Shown here in pieces: positions 35,654 through 47,400 of a stretch of DNA of 64,000 nucleotides. Position 1 is the stretch's first letter; each line of letters begins with the position of its first letter. The notes beneath the pieces are model-generated. The model was not told where the DNA came from and made no database searches. It saw only the letters and a list, made by a program, of their open reading frames with translations. The stretch is from Oscarella lobularis (Eukaryota > Porifera > Homoscleromorpha > Homosclerophorida > Oscarellidae), in contig NC_089179.1 in assembly GCF_947507565.1 (NCBI RefSeq), positions 3,117,747-3,181,746 on the forward strand, in the 5' to 3' direction. A program made the translations under genes and the position numbers.

Positions 35654-37930
35654 AATCGGTTTCAGTATATTATATTCCACAACCGCTCGAAGAGAAACAT
35701 TCATTTTATTTTTTTCTTACTTCGCTGATGGATGCACAGGCACCTCCCTACACTTTGTACTTTTTTCCATATAATAAGTACGAGTTCAAGTAAGTTGTCA
35801 CTACTCAAGTCAGTTCCTAGAAGTATTTCGCTAAATAACTGCGTACTAATATTTTACCTGTCTTTTACTTTTCATGACACGAATTTTTATGTTTTTAGAC
35901 TTTTACCTTTGATTGCACTGTTAATCCGGGTGTTTGTGCCGTCTCGCCCACGTGCTCAGACAAAGAATAGTGATTGGACGGTACAGCGAGTCACGTGAAA
36001 AAATCCGTATTCGTCATTCTTCGACAAGTTTCGTAGATAGAGGCTTCGTTTATGCCCCTCCGACCTTTGACGGCCACTACTCGCTCGTTTTCGCGTTCCG
36101 GGCGGCGAAAAGAAGCATACCGCCTCGCGGCGGGCTTCGGAGATCGAGCGAACATCGGCGGGGACTCCGACGACAGCGGTAAGCGTCAAAATACGCGCCA
36201 TTGCGTCGACCAAATCGAATCGTTTCGACTTTCTCTCGCAGGAATCCCGCAATCCTTCGCGAAGGATTACTCCCCGACGCAAAGACGGCGCCACGTGGCC
36301 CGCGCGCTGGTCAGTCTACAGTCGCGCGTTTTTGAACTCCTATGGATCGCGTTTTTTAGATCGCGTTTACGCCGTGCGGCGACGCTCCGAGTTTTTGTTC
36401 GAAGACAAAGGGTCGTACGAAAAAACGTAAGCAGCGCGTAGGGTGACATATCGCCGCTCAATCTAATTATAGGCGTGACGACACGAGTCCGACGAGCCGA
36501 AGTCACGTGACTAAAGGTAAGGAATATTTTAATCCTTTTCGCGTGAATGATGTTTTGATTTAAGGAGACGTCGTCATTATTTACAGATTATTGGGGGAGG
36601 AGGATAGCAAAAATTCTCCCGCCGCCGAAGACTGGGATAAAGTTTGGGGAGGAGAATAGGCAAAGATTCTTCCACCAGATGAAGAGAAAATACCGCAGGT
36701 TTGCACCTTATTCCAATGGGTCCCTCCATGCATCTGGGTGTAGGCGTTTACCTAAGGGGTCGGCTCTCCGTCGTGTGCATACCGAGTGGAATTGCTCGTT
36801 TTGCCATTGCTTCTTCTTCGGGTCTAGCGCATGAAACGCTTAGGTGCCAGTAGAGGAGGGGGCTCGCAGTGAGGGGCAATGGCAGAATAGCGTGAAGCTC
36901 TCCACTCTTTTTTGAGAGAAAAATAGATACAGGGGGTCCTATGTATGCACATAGCAGAGAGCCTAGTGGGACAACAAAAACTCTGCATCGTCCATAAAAA
37001 AAAATGATGTGTGCATTCGTGCTTCGCTTTGCAAACTACGCTAGCGGTTGCGATGCATTAGGGTTTAGGGCGGCTGTCAGTAGGTAGGGCGGTATTCCCG
37101 ATGATAGATAGGCTTTGTAGCTCCTTCCCACTCACAAACGTGCTTAGCTGGCAGCCGCCATCGGTTAGACCATTTCAATGGATTTGTGAGGTAATTTAGG
37201 TGATTTATAATGATCTAATTTTTTAGGGTTTCCTTTTAGGGTTTCCTTTTAGGTTTTAGGTCAATGGATTATTGTGGTAATTTAGTGTTTACTTTGTCCA
37301 TTTTGATTTTTTAGGTCAATGAATGATGTGTTAATTTCTTTGTATATCCACATTCAGGTCTCGGTGGTCTCCATTTATTATTTGTGGTAGGGGGTGGTTT
37401 TCACAGGTAACCAGAAGTGTTTCTCTAGCATTTATGATCATTCAAACGTTTTTTATAGGTCCCTGTACTTCCTGGCTTGCATTTGAGGAGGTCATTTCTA
37501 TTGATGGACGGTGATCACAGGCAGCGCGTTGGCTGGCTACCGCAGCATTTGCAGTTAGCCCGTGCAGACAATTTCATTGTTTTCATTGCTATCATTGATC
37601 TCTTTAGTGTGTCCGGCTTTAGATGTCTCTTATCTATGATGTGCCAAACCAGTGCAAGTGTTCAATGACGGCAACCTCGGTATATCATGTATTTTCTTGT
37701 GGCATTCAATTGCGCAGTGGATTCCATTATAGAGTGCGCAGAAGGCAACGAAGCTCCAAAGAATGCATGTCGTTTCGTTTTTTTGTAGCTGCATGCTTGA
37801 GTTGCTGTGTAGAGTAGAGTAGTGTAGTGCTCTTGGCCTCCAAGTATGGTGACGAGAGCGAGGTCGTTTACGGTTACTGCACACGCGCGTACGCTCCCGT
37901 TCGGGACGGGCGGCTGAGGTAAGCGTTGAA
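35654..37930. repeat. Conserved non-coding spacer, unit 3 copy (truncated)
   Basis: Homologous to 8960-11985 and 20931-23934 but more diverged and shorter. It keeps the GC-rich block (36050-36430), stem segment (about 36750-36845), inverted repeat (37069-37159) and a reduced tandem repeat (37180-37330). Homology fades near 37930, before any receptor sequence, so unit 3 has no convergent gene. Confidence 0.65.
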
Positions 37931-40900
37931 TCGTATGTGTGCATTGGTATGCGCAAAAAAACAGCGCAATGAAAAATGGGACCAGTGTTTCAACGCGCAC
38001 AAAGCGATGTGCGCCGGCGCCCCTGTCAATCGTATGTCACGCTAACGCGCACTCATCCGGATGCGAACGAGTCGCGCGTGCACTGCACGTAAAAGTAGGT
38101 GAAACTACGCTCAAATTTTTTACTAAAATGTCCCGGATAAAATATAAAAATTGAAAAGCCTATGTGTTTTCTTCCGCGTCCCCGTCGTCGTCCTCCGTTG
38201 CTCCTTGTCCTTGAGCTGCAGCTCCTGCGCTGCCGCTCGACCCGTCATTGAGACGAGCCAAGTGGTGGGACTGAGCTGCAGTCCCCACAGTTGGACTTCA
38301 GTCCCAAGTCCGCGGGAGAAGGGCACATTAACCTCCAGCCCCCAAGGAGGGAGACATTTGCCCAAGTCCCCAGGGTGAACATTTATCCCAAGTCCACAGG
38401 GGGGGTCAGCCGTTCACCCCAGCGTGCAGGCCTAGTTTAGACGATTTTTCACCTCTTGGCCGAGAGAGGTGGATGATCTTCGTTGGCCGCATTTTCCGGT
38501 CACATGTTGATATTATATCTGCACATAAATCCAAATATTAGCCAAAATCGAACGCGTTACGTCAATTCGCTACTGCGAGGTCAAACAAATGAAAAAACCA
38601 CAGCGTTTTATGCAAAAAAATAAGGAATCTAAGGAGTGACCAAACTCACCAAAAACCATGAGCTATAGCTCACGGTCGGCGAAAAATCGCCCCATCGCAA
38701 ATAGCCAATCTAACGGTCTCAAACGAAGTGATTCATCGTTTGAAGTGCTCTAGGTACGCTGATTTCGGCTACGTTAGGAATCTAAGACGAAAAACGGGGC
38801 CCGAAATCGGAAGGGGGTCCCACGTGAGCCGTTTCGACTCTTAGCGATCGCGATACGCCGTGTGTCGGTCTTAGAGAAACGAATAAAACGAGAAACCGCT
38901 TTGTAGGCGCGTTTTCGGGGCTCTACTATCGACGGGTGGAAAACTACAAGTAAAACGTCGCTCTAGACGCTATAGCAACAGCGAAAGGAAAGCGAAGAGC
39001 AGGTTTACGCAAATAAAAGCATCGTACCTTGTCGGAATAGCTCGCTTTCGTCCTAAACAGTAAAGAGTTGTGAGTCTTGAACTTGAAGTATAGCGCGCTA
39101 AGAGTGCGTCAGAATTGCCACGTGAGGGAAACAATATATAAATTTGTGAGATACCTTAGCGTCCACAAGCCCAGTAACAATCTTAATTAATCTCTGAGAA
39201 ATCAATAGCATGGCAGGTGCTGAAATGAGTTTAGAGAGCTCACGCGTTTAATTTGTCTGCGTCTCACACGCCATTTTCATAATCACCAAGATGTAAGAGC
39301 ACGAGGAAGTGGGCTACGCGTTCTAGACAGAATCAATAAGAAATCATATAATTTAACCTACCTCTCTAATTCGTGCTAAGAGACGTCTTCAACTAGAGCC
39401 CCTGGCAACCTTCTAGAAAAGTTCTCAGATGGTCCAACAACGAATCAACAGCGCAGTGCATTGTTGGTACAGAAAGACCTAGAATGTAAAGGAGATGATA
39501 GAAGAAAAAAATAGGCTTATCCAATTCACGTGCTTTTAGGAAATTTAATTTATTGACTGCATTTTTTGTTGCACTGCATGCAGCCATCTCCTTACGCTCT
39601 TTGGAATAAGGCTCGTCCGCTGATTTGTCTGTCACCTCTTTTATTTACCATAATATTAATCATGATCAAGGAAATAAGTGAATCCCGTGATGAGCCGATT
39701 CCCTATCAGCAATCGTACACTAAAAAAAAACAGCAAAATCATTTTTCAATAAAAAAAGCCCAACCAGTTCTTACGACAGGAATTGGAAACTCAGCTGAAT
39801 TCGACGCCCTCTCCTCATCGAAACCTTCCAACGATCCACACTTGAGAACATCATCAAGCCAAGTTCCTTGATTACACTTGACCCTTGTCGAGATAAAAGA
39901 ACTTCCACGATCCCTCATAACGACTATCATTACGTAGAGAGTATAGATTATATAGGCTCTCTTTCATATTAATTTTCCCACTCACTGAGTCGATGTATGC
40001 TTTGACCGTTTCGCTTGTCATTGAATCACTCTCCCTCATAGCTCGACCCGCTATAGTACATTCATATCCTTGTATGATTCTCCCTCATAATACTGATCCT
40101 CTCGATAGTAATTCGTACCGTAACCCTTTTAGAATAATAAGCAATTGAACACCCTAAACCTAAATTTTTTTCTCATACGTGGCGTTTATCGTTCTTCCAT
40201 CCTCCTGCGTATAATTAACGATATTGGTCGAATTTTTCTGATTTCAAACGCATTGCCAGTGTGCCGAATCCGTGCCGTTTGTCGTCTTTCCAGTCTCCGT
40301 CGTACACGGTTCCGTCTTTCCGACGCTGCGTTCCCTTTCCTAAAAAAATAAGCAAGAGTTATAATTATTAGTGACCTTAATAAAAAACTAAATGCTCCCT
40401 ACACAGCCACTGAAACAAACTATTGTGCGAGTGTGCATTGCAAAACAAAACACTAACTCTACAATTGCAACTGCGTGGGCCACGCGAGCGCGCGCGCAGA
40501 GACGCCGTCCATCGTATACACCGCTGGATGGGGTCCCCAAAGTCGAAATACCTTCACGCCGTTCCTTCTTCGCCGCTACACCGAGTCTGCTTGCCTAGAC
40601 GCACGGCGAAGGCATTCAGAGAAAGAATAGGACGAACGCTTTTGAGCGCTTGGGCAAAACAACGCACGCTAGCACTAGCAATTCGAGTTCGACGCGCCCT
40701 TTGATTGCTAAAAAATACGGAATAAGGGGCCTATGGAATCTCTGCATAAAAAAGTGCCTGCTACTCATAGATTACTGGAACTAAGGGTAAAAATTTTTAC
40801 AAAAGGTCAAATACTAGCACCAGGTAGTACAGTGGGAACCGTACCTTGTTACGCGGGCCTGATGAATATTCACTCATAGGCACGAAACGACCAGGTAACC

Positions 40901-41313
40901 TGCTACCTCCGGACCTTGTAAACCAAGTGTCCTTCTAGCGTATTTACAGATGACATATCTTCGCGCTTTGATGGTGGCTAAATGACCCCGTCCATGCAAT
41001 TTTTCTTGTTTCCAGTGGCAGCTCTTTAGTAAAAAGTGTTTCTGCGTCGTATTCTGAACGTCTTTGTCGTTGCTCTGGCGACAGACGCAGTATTCTTTTA
41101 GGAAGCCAAAAGGGAACGTCATGAAAAACAACCCGGATTCCCTCTTATCAACGCCCCGTATCAATACTCTGCGGCGAACCATAGATACTCGGCCTACAGG
41201 TGATCTGCGGCTAAGCTAACACTGTACGAAGAGCATCTAGGCCTACTGGCTCCTTTTCCGTGTGCGCAGAAGGCAAAAACGAGAAGAAACTATATATCCG
41301 GGTCAACGCCTGA
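37931..41313. other. Intergenic region, mostly unexplained
   Basis: A second copy of the 2.4 kb dispersed repeat lies at about 38060-38155. A low-complexity tract with recurring CCAAGTCC motifs spans 38270-38420. Short frames at 39.4-40.0 kb and 40.4-41.2 kb have no recognised domain and no splice support. No RNA gene was identified. Confidence 0.5.
38060..38155. repeat. Dispersed repeat, copy 2
   Basis: Shares GAGTCGCGCGTG, GCACGTAAAAGTAG and the AT-rich tail with 2405-2500. It may mark the right breakpoint of the duplicated region, since copy 1 lies just left of unit 1. Confidence 0.5.
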
Positions 41314-42662
41314 TTACGACGATTTTCGACTTCTAAAAGAACAAAATGCGACAAGGGACAAGTAGCCAACTAAAACTAGACCCTGCGAAAAATAAATAAA
41401 GGGCTTGAAATCGCTCCAATGTGAGTGCATTGCTTGCATTATCAGCGGTCCGAAGAGACCAGCAATTGAATAGGCCACAATGAGCTGAAGTGCTCCTTTC
41501 GATGCCACTTCCACTCCGTAGATCTCTGCAGCAATTGCTCCACCCATGGCCTTCTGAAAGCCGAATGAGAACGAGAAAAGTGAGTAGACGGCAATGCCAA
41601 CGTACTGGCTTCCTAGCAACAATGGCATGAAGGCTAGGCATAGTGCTTGCAAGGCAGAGAAACAAATCAATAGGGTAGAAGGTGCAATCTTGTCAACAAG
41701 GAGCATAGCGACGATTTGACTTGCTAAGTAGCATATCTGAGCAATAGCCGCTAGGCTGGCAAGTGGGGTTTCTTCCGGCCATAGATCCGTTAGAAATGCA
41801 TCCTGCCGACTCAGCAATCCAAATCCAGGCAGCATGAAAGACGTACGTATAAACACAAGGAGATAATAAGTCTTAGTGAAGACTAGGGTTACAGTTTTAG
41901 TTTCGCTATTCCGTGCTCTCTTCGACGTTTGTCTAGGTAGACACAAACCCGGAATCGAGATTAGTATTCCAAGAGCGCCAGCTGTGAAAAAAATCGTCGA
42001 CGTGTCGATGGCGTCGCTGTCAGCGAACTTCTTCATGGCCAAAAAGAATTGGTCAAATAAAATTGCACCGATCGAAATTCCTATAGAGACGAACGCAATT
42101 CCGCCTTTGGGACGACGAGGAAAATAGACAATTAATAAATCTAGAAAAGAAAATGTATATACATGAGACTTAGATAATAAAATAATATCAAACCTATGCA
42201 AGCCCGGAACGGAAACCCAAAGGCGACTCCCAGAACCGCAAAGCTCAATATATAAAATCCTCGAGTTAGATGAGTACCATCCTTGCACGTCGCTACGGCA
42301 ACGCCGCCCACACCGAATCCCGTAGCGTAAAGGAGAATTCCGGTGAAGAAGAAGGTCCGTGAAGACCAGAAACGAACGAGTTCGCCTTGGGGTATTGCCG
42401 CTAGGCCTATGAGAGACACCATGACTGCTTCACCGATTACTGTCGTCGATTCCTTCCATTCGGGGCAGGAACGTTGAACGGGTTTTACGAGATAGCTTCC
42501 AGCGAGGACCACTCCCAATGAACAGGAGATGAGGAAGCACACTAGAGCCACGAGTCCGCGTAGACACCGTGACGATTCAGTGGAAGGGTTCGCGTCAGTG
42601 TTCTCTGATTTATTCGTTTCGCCTAACGCTACGAGAGCGATACCTTTCGCACCTTCATCCAT
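41314..42662 (-). CDS. Major facilitator superfamily transporter
   Basis: Two exons (42194-42662 and 41314-42140) give 431 residues. The intron is 53 bases. About twelve hydrophobic segments are visible, from GLVALVCFLISCSLGVVLAG near residue 35 to GLVLVGYLSLVAFCSF near the end. A loop with PRRPKGGIAFVS lies after the fourth or fifth helix and a longer hydrophilic loop (RQTSKRARNSETK) sits mid-protein, as in MFS carriers. The protein should act in a membrane as a secondary transporter. Substrate cannot be told; it resembles poorly characterised animal MFS members rather than sugar or monocarboxylate carriers with known signatures. The start at 42662 is the first Met in frame and is followed by a cytosolic N-terminus. 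Confidence 0.75.
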
Positions 42663-44403
42663 TTTTCATCAATAGGAAACGAACGCCTAGAAATAGAATC
42701 CAGGAGCGTAGCGCAGCGGAGGTTCATGCAATTATAGGGGGGACGCCCTTGAGTGTTGACACTGGCTTCCACAAGCAGCTGTATACACACATCCTCTATG
42801 ACGTCGCTTCCTTCGTCTCCTTTCACCCTCCTCCTTAATGGAATAAAGAACCAATGCAAGGAATGCATGGGCCAACCGAGCAGCATCCCGAGTTTGATAC
42901 AGATGATGTTATACTGAAGTACATGCATCGCTGTAAGGCAACGATAGAAAAAACCGATGCCCTCCCAAAATTTACCGCTGCCTCCTGCTTGTCGTGGAGT
43001 GAAACCCATGCAGAACATAGGAACGAAATTAAATTCCACGTTACAGGAAAGACTTACCAGCAGTCTGAGTGATTGAGCTGCATGCAACGATAAACAGAAT
43101 CGCTCGATTCGACGAAGGACTTCTCCTTCTCCTTCTCTCTCTCTGGTTAAGGGCAGTTTTTTCTTCGCGTAACGCACTCACCAGCGCAAATTTCTGAACC
43201 GTTGATTAAGAATGCAGTCTCGTTTATAAGGAACGCTTCCCTGAGCCGCCAGAACGAACGCGGGTCATCATTCGATCACTAATCAAGTTATACTAGTCGA
43301 CTGAATCTCGTGCAGGTGATCAGACCATAGATAGAAAATATTTTCTATCTATGATCAGACTACTTTGAACCGTTATGTAAAAAAGCTGTCTGCGAAAATA
43401 AACTAGACGCCCTGCTTCTCTTTCAGGAATATATATCTATATCTATATGCTTTTTGCACCGCCGGTTCCGGACTTACGCTTTTCAAAGAATGTCTTTTTG
43501 GAACCCTTCAGCTTCTTGAAGTACGTCCTTAGTAATATCGCGGATTGTATATACGTTTCGCGGACTTGGGGAGATGTTACTTCCACTAACGTTATCTCTG
43601 TTGTTTCAGCAATGAGCTCGTTGCCGAAAGGACGCACAGAACATCATGAATTATTGGACCAATAAGGGGAAGGTTAGAGCACCCCCTCCCCCTTTATCTT
43701 CCAGCCAACAAGAGTACAGCACGGTTGGATGTCAATTTCCCTAACTAACGCGTCTATGTTTGAACACGACGTCAAGCCTAATTGTAAAAAGACTTCCGAG
43801 TACTAAATTGGGTCTGGTCTCTCTCATAGGTGCCAAACGCGAGACGCATTTGGAAATTGAGTATCGAGTTGGAAATCATCGCGGTCATATGTCAAAAGTA
43901 TCCGCCCCATCACGTATCACTTCCCTCGCAATATGCATTTAGCGGCGTCTCTCCCTTTTAGGGCGTCCTCTCATTTTTAAACTGTTATGGTTAAAACGGC
44001 AGCCAAAAGGGTTGAGGGCCGCGGCGCCGGGAGGGGAGGCGCAGTTCTGGGACTTTACGCATCCCGCGACAGTTAATAATAGATCAGGATCGTTTTCATG
44101 TATTTATCCTACACTGCGTTCATCTCTCTAGGTACGAAACGGGGAGGAGCCGTAGAAAGATTGAAAACGAGACCTCGATCGTTTATTGCCCGACCTTCTA
44201 ACGGCACAAATCAAACGCGTTCCAACCGCCGCTCCGACCACTTCGGCAGAACTTCCAGCTCACAAGTTTGTTCGGAGATCCGAACCCGGTGCACTCACGT
44301 TTCTCAGGTACTGAAGTACATATGTGCATACGTCGTCTTTGAACGAATTAACACTATACGTGCTGAACTTAGGCGTCGCTCTTACTTTGGCTTCTGCTTG
44401 CAA
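42663..44403. other. Intergenic region with exon relics
   Basis: No intact gene was found. Bases 43505-43620 resemble 51030-51130, and 43820-43990 resemble the stretch 44808-45035 inside the kinase gene's first long intron, with stops and frameshifts. A palindromic insertion lies at 43318-43360. Confidence 0.5.
43318..43360. mobile_element. Tiny palindrome flanked by 8-base direct repeats
   Basis: GATCAGAC at 43318-43325 and again at 43353-43360 flank a perfect palindrome whose left arm is CATAGATAGAAAAT (43326-43339). Eight-base target duplications are typical of hAT elements, so this may be a minimal hAT-derived relic or an excision product. It has no coding capacity. Confidence 0.45.
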
Positions 44404-47400
44404 ATGCTACCGCTTTCGCTTCTCGGCGTCTTCGTCGCTCTTGTCGCCGTCGTTTCGCCGTCTCGCGGACACGATTCGCTCCAAAATCGAGCGCTTCCTC
44501 TGGCGACGTCTGTGGAGGTGAGGCAAACCGCAATGATAGTTTAAGGCCTTAGTAATTGCCTAAAGCCTTCGCTAATGAACTGACTTTATCTAGACGAGTA
44601 ATGAATTGAACGTCGTTGATGGACCGAACGCGTCCGGTCGAGAATTGTACGCTTTTACTACGAACAGTCCGCTGCAAGGTGAAGGATTGTGCAAGGTCGT
44701 TGCAACATTTTGTGAAGATGCTAGTCTTTTAATTATTATGATAAAGCTGAGTTTTAAATAGTTCGAAATAGCGCGAGTCGCTGCTTTCTTAGGTTCTCGT
44801 CTCTCTTAGGTGCCAAAGGCGAGGAGCGTTTGGAGATTGACTTTCGTTATTTTTCCGAGTTGTCATCATTGTCACGAGGGCTACCTTCGGTCGCAGCTGT
44901 GACTGGATCTCGTGCAGAAGGTACGGCCGATTTGTTTTTCGTGCACACGCATCAAAGTAGCCGCTCCATCGCGTACCACTTCCCCTTGCGAAATGAAAAC
45001 GCATCTAGCAGCATGTCTCCCTTTTAGCGCTTTCCTTCTTTAATTAAACCGTTATGGCAAAAAGACCTCGCTGAAACGGCAACTAAAAGGGTCGGGAGGG
45101 AGCTCGTCTTGAATGGGTTGTCCTTTGCTCGTGCAAAAATAGACCACAACGTTTATCCTATTATATCCCTGATATTTTGGGCAAAATAATCGCTTCCGAA
45201 TCGAACTCTTGCTCTGGTGATCCCTGTACTAGGCGACACTTTAACCAATTTAGAGGCTTTTCTTAGACAAGTAGAGCCGTTTAATTGATTATCATCAGAA
45301 TCTAAACTTGCACTCTTGACTCACACAGGTGCGAAAAGGGATGCGACGTTGCCTTCGCATTTGTCTGTTGTTTGCGCATTTATTGTCGTCTTCTTCATTT
45401 CACTCGCCGTTGTCTATCGCTACTCGGACAGCGGTTGTTCGGTTAACTCCGTTGACCGTACATCGAAGAAGCGCGAGAGTCGACAAATCGTCTCGTTGTT
45501 AAGGACTTTTCTCGTCGTCGTCGCCGTTGCCAGCGTTGAAGGGCGAGGTGAATGTTATGATAAGCCGGCCCGACCCCGGAGGCGTGCACGGCAGAGGAAC
45601 GGGTACCCCGTCTCCGCATGATCCGAGTAAAGTAACTGTTGTTTATTCCAAACCGTATAGACCGAGTTCCACCGGCTTTAGAAGGCGTTATTTTGCGGAT
45701 GTCACCGTTAATTGTTTCTTCTCCGCATTTCTGTCGCTCTTATCGTCGTCGTTTCGCCGTCTGGCGCACAAGATTCGCTTCCAAATCGAGAGCTTAGTCT
45801 GGTGACGTTTGAGCGCAAATTTTGAATTTTTTAGACACGCAGCGAACGAGGCGCAGGTGGCAGTTGGCAATGTGCGCGGGAAGTGATTAATATTTAGGTT
45901 CTAAATTTGTACTCTTGACTGACGTCCCAGGGAGCCCGGAAGGCGGCCCTGAGACGGTGCAGACCGCATGAGACTTCATAGTGAGGACCAACTTTCCCCT
46001 CGTGTCTCGTCATTCCGGCTTAGAGTGCCGTCACTCCTTGTATAGCCTCCCTAGGGTGTCTATAGGATGTAGTACATTGGCGCGTCACCTTATAGAGACA
46101 TCGCTGCACTAAAATTTGCGCTTACGGTGTTCTTTAGACATCAATTTGGCAGTTTATGGAACATCTTCGCAGAGCTCTACCTTTAATTACTCGGACTCCT
46201 CAAGAGCCATCGACGGAAACAGAGACGGCGTGTACTGGCATGGGTCAGTCACTCACACGTTGCACGATTCTAACGCGTGGTGGGAAGTCAAATTGATCAA
46301 CAATTCACTCGTCCATTTAGTAATTGTTTTCAATCGCATCGACTGCTGCATGGAGCGTCTCTCCAACTTCGACGTCATACTGAAGGATCAATCTCACAAC
46401 GTCTTGAGAAGCTTTCACGACTCGGAGGCTGAAGAAGGGATGTTCTATCCACTGTATCCCGTACTTTTTGGAGTTCGCTACGTTCGAATTCAGCTTCGCG
46501 GAAGAGAACGTCTCAGTCTGGCAGAAGTCGAAGTGTACGGTGAGACGTGAATGCTCGTAACCAGATCTAGTTTACTTAACTTAATTATTCTTTTTAGGTC
46601 TATATATAGGAGATAATTTCATCTTCAGAAGAAACTTAGCCCTATTTAGCCCTGCAGCTCAAAGCTCCACCGACTCTGGGAGGGGGTGTCCTGCATTCGC
46701 TTCTGCAGCCGTCGACGGTAACGCGGAGGGCGACTTCTACGATGGGAACTGCCCTGTCACGCACACAAACGACGACCAGCAAGCCTGGTGGCAGGTCGAT
46801 CTTCAAGTCTCGCGTACTGTCCACTGCGTTCTCGTGTTCAATCGCGTTGACTGCTGCATGACACTTCTTGTCAATTTCAACGTCACGCTGCGAAACTCAG
46901 ACGAAGCTACGCTGGCTACGAAAAATTTTCCCGGTGGCACGAATACCCGATTCTACACATTTTCGAAGACAGTCAAAAATGTCCGCTTCGTTCGCGTTCA
47001 CCTCCTTGGAAAGGGCCCTCTGAGTCTCGCTGAGGTCCAAGTGATTGGTAATAGAAGGAACGACGGTAATGACACGAATGACCGTAATGAAATGTGTACA
47101 AACAACAAGGACGTCCCATTCCTGGACACGTGTTGTCCCGGCTGGGGCACTGTTATTGATGAATGTGAAGATGGCTATATGGGCAACGGGACGCACTGCC
47201 AAGGTACGCGTCGTACTATGTATGACTTATTGCCGGAGTTTGATCTGCAGCAATAATGTTTGGGGTCCGTCTTATCGCTTGTCTTTGTCTTGCAGATTCG
47301 CAGATTTCACAACTCACTATCATTTTGTCTGTCGTCGGCTCGTTCGTGTTCTTAGTCTTACTTATCGTCATTGCCATCGCTGTCTACGTCCGCTGCAACA

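Noticed and set aside
39393-40030. Minus-strand frames with VKCNQGTWLDDVLKC resembling the end of a sushi module, and a repeated TATGAGGGA motif
   Set aside because: Too short, only two cysteines, no flanking splice sites in phase; chance or an old fragment.
42629-43177. 182-residue minus-strand frame upstream of the MFS gene
   Set aside because: No domain or composition of a real protein; likely the transporter's 5' flank.
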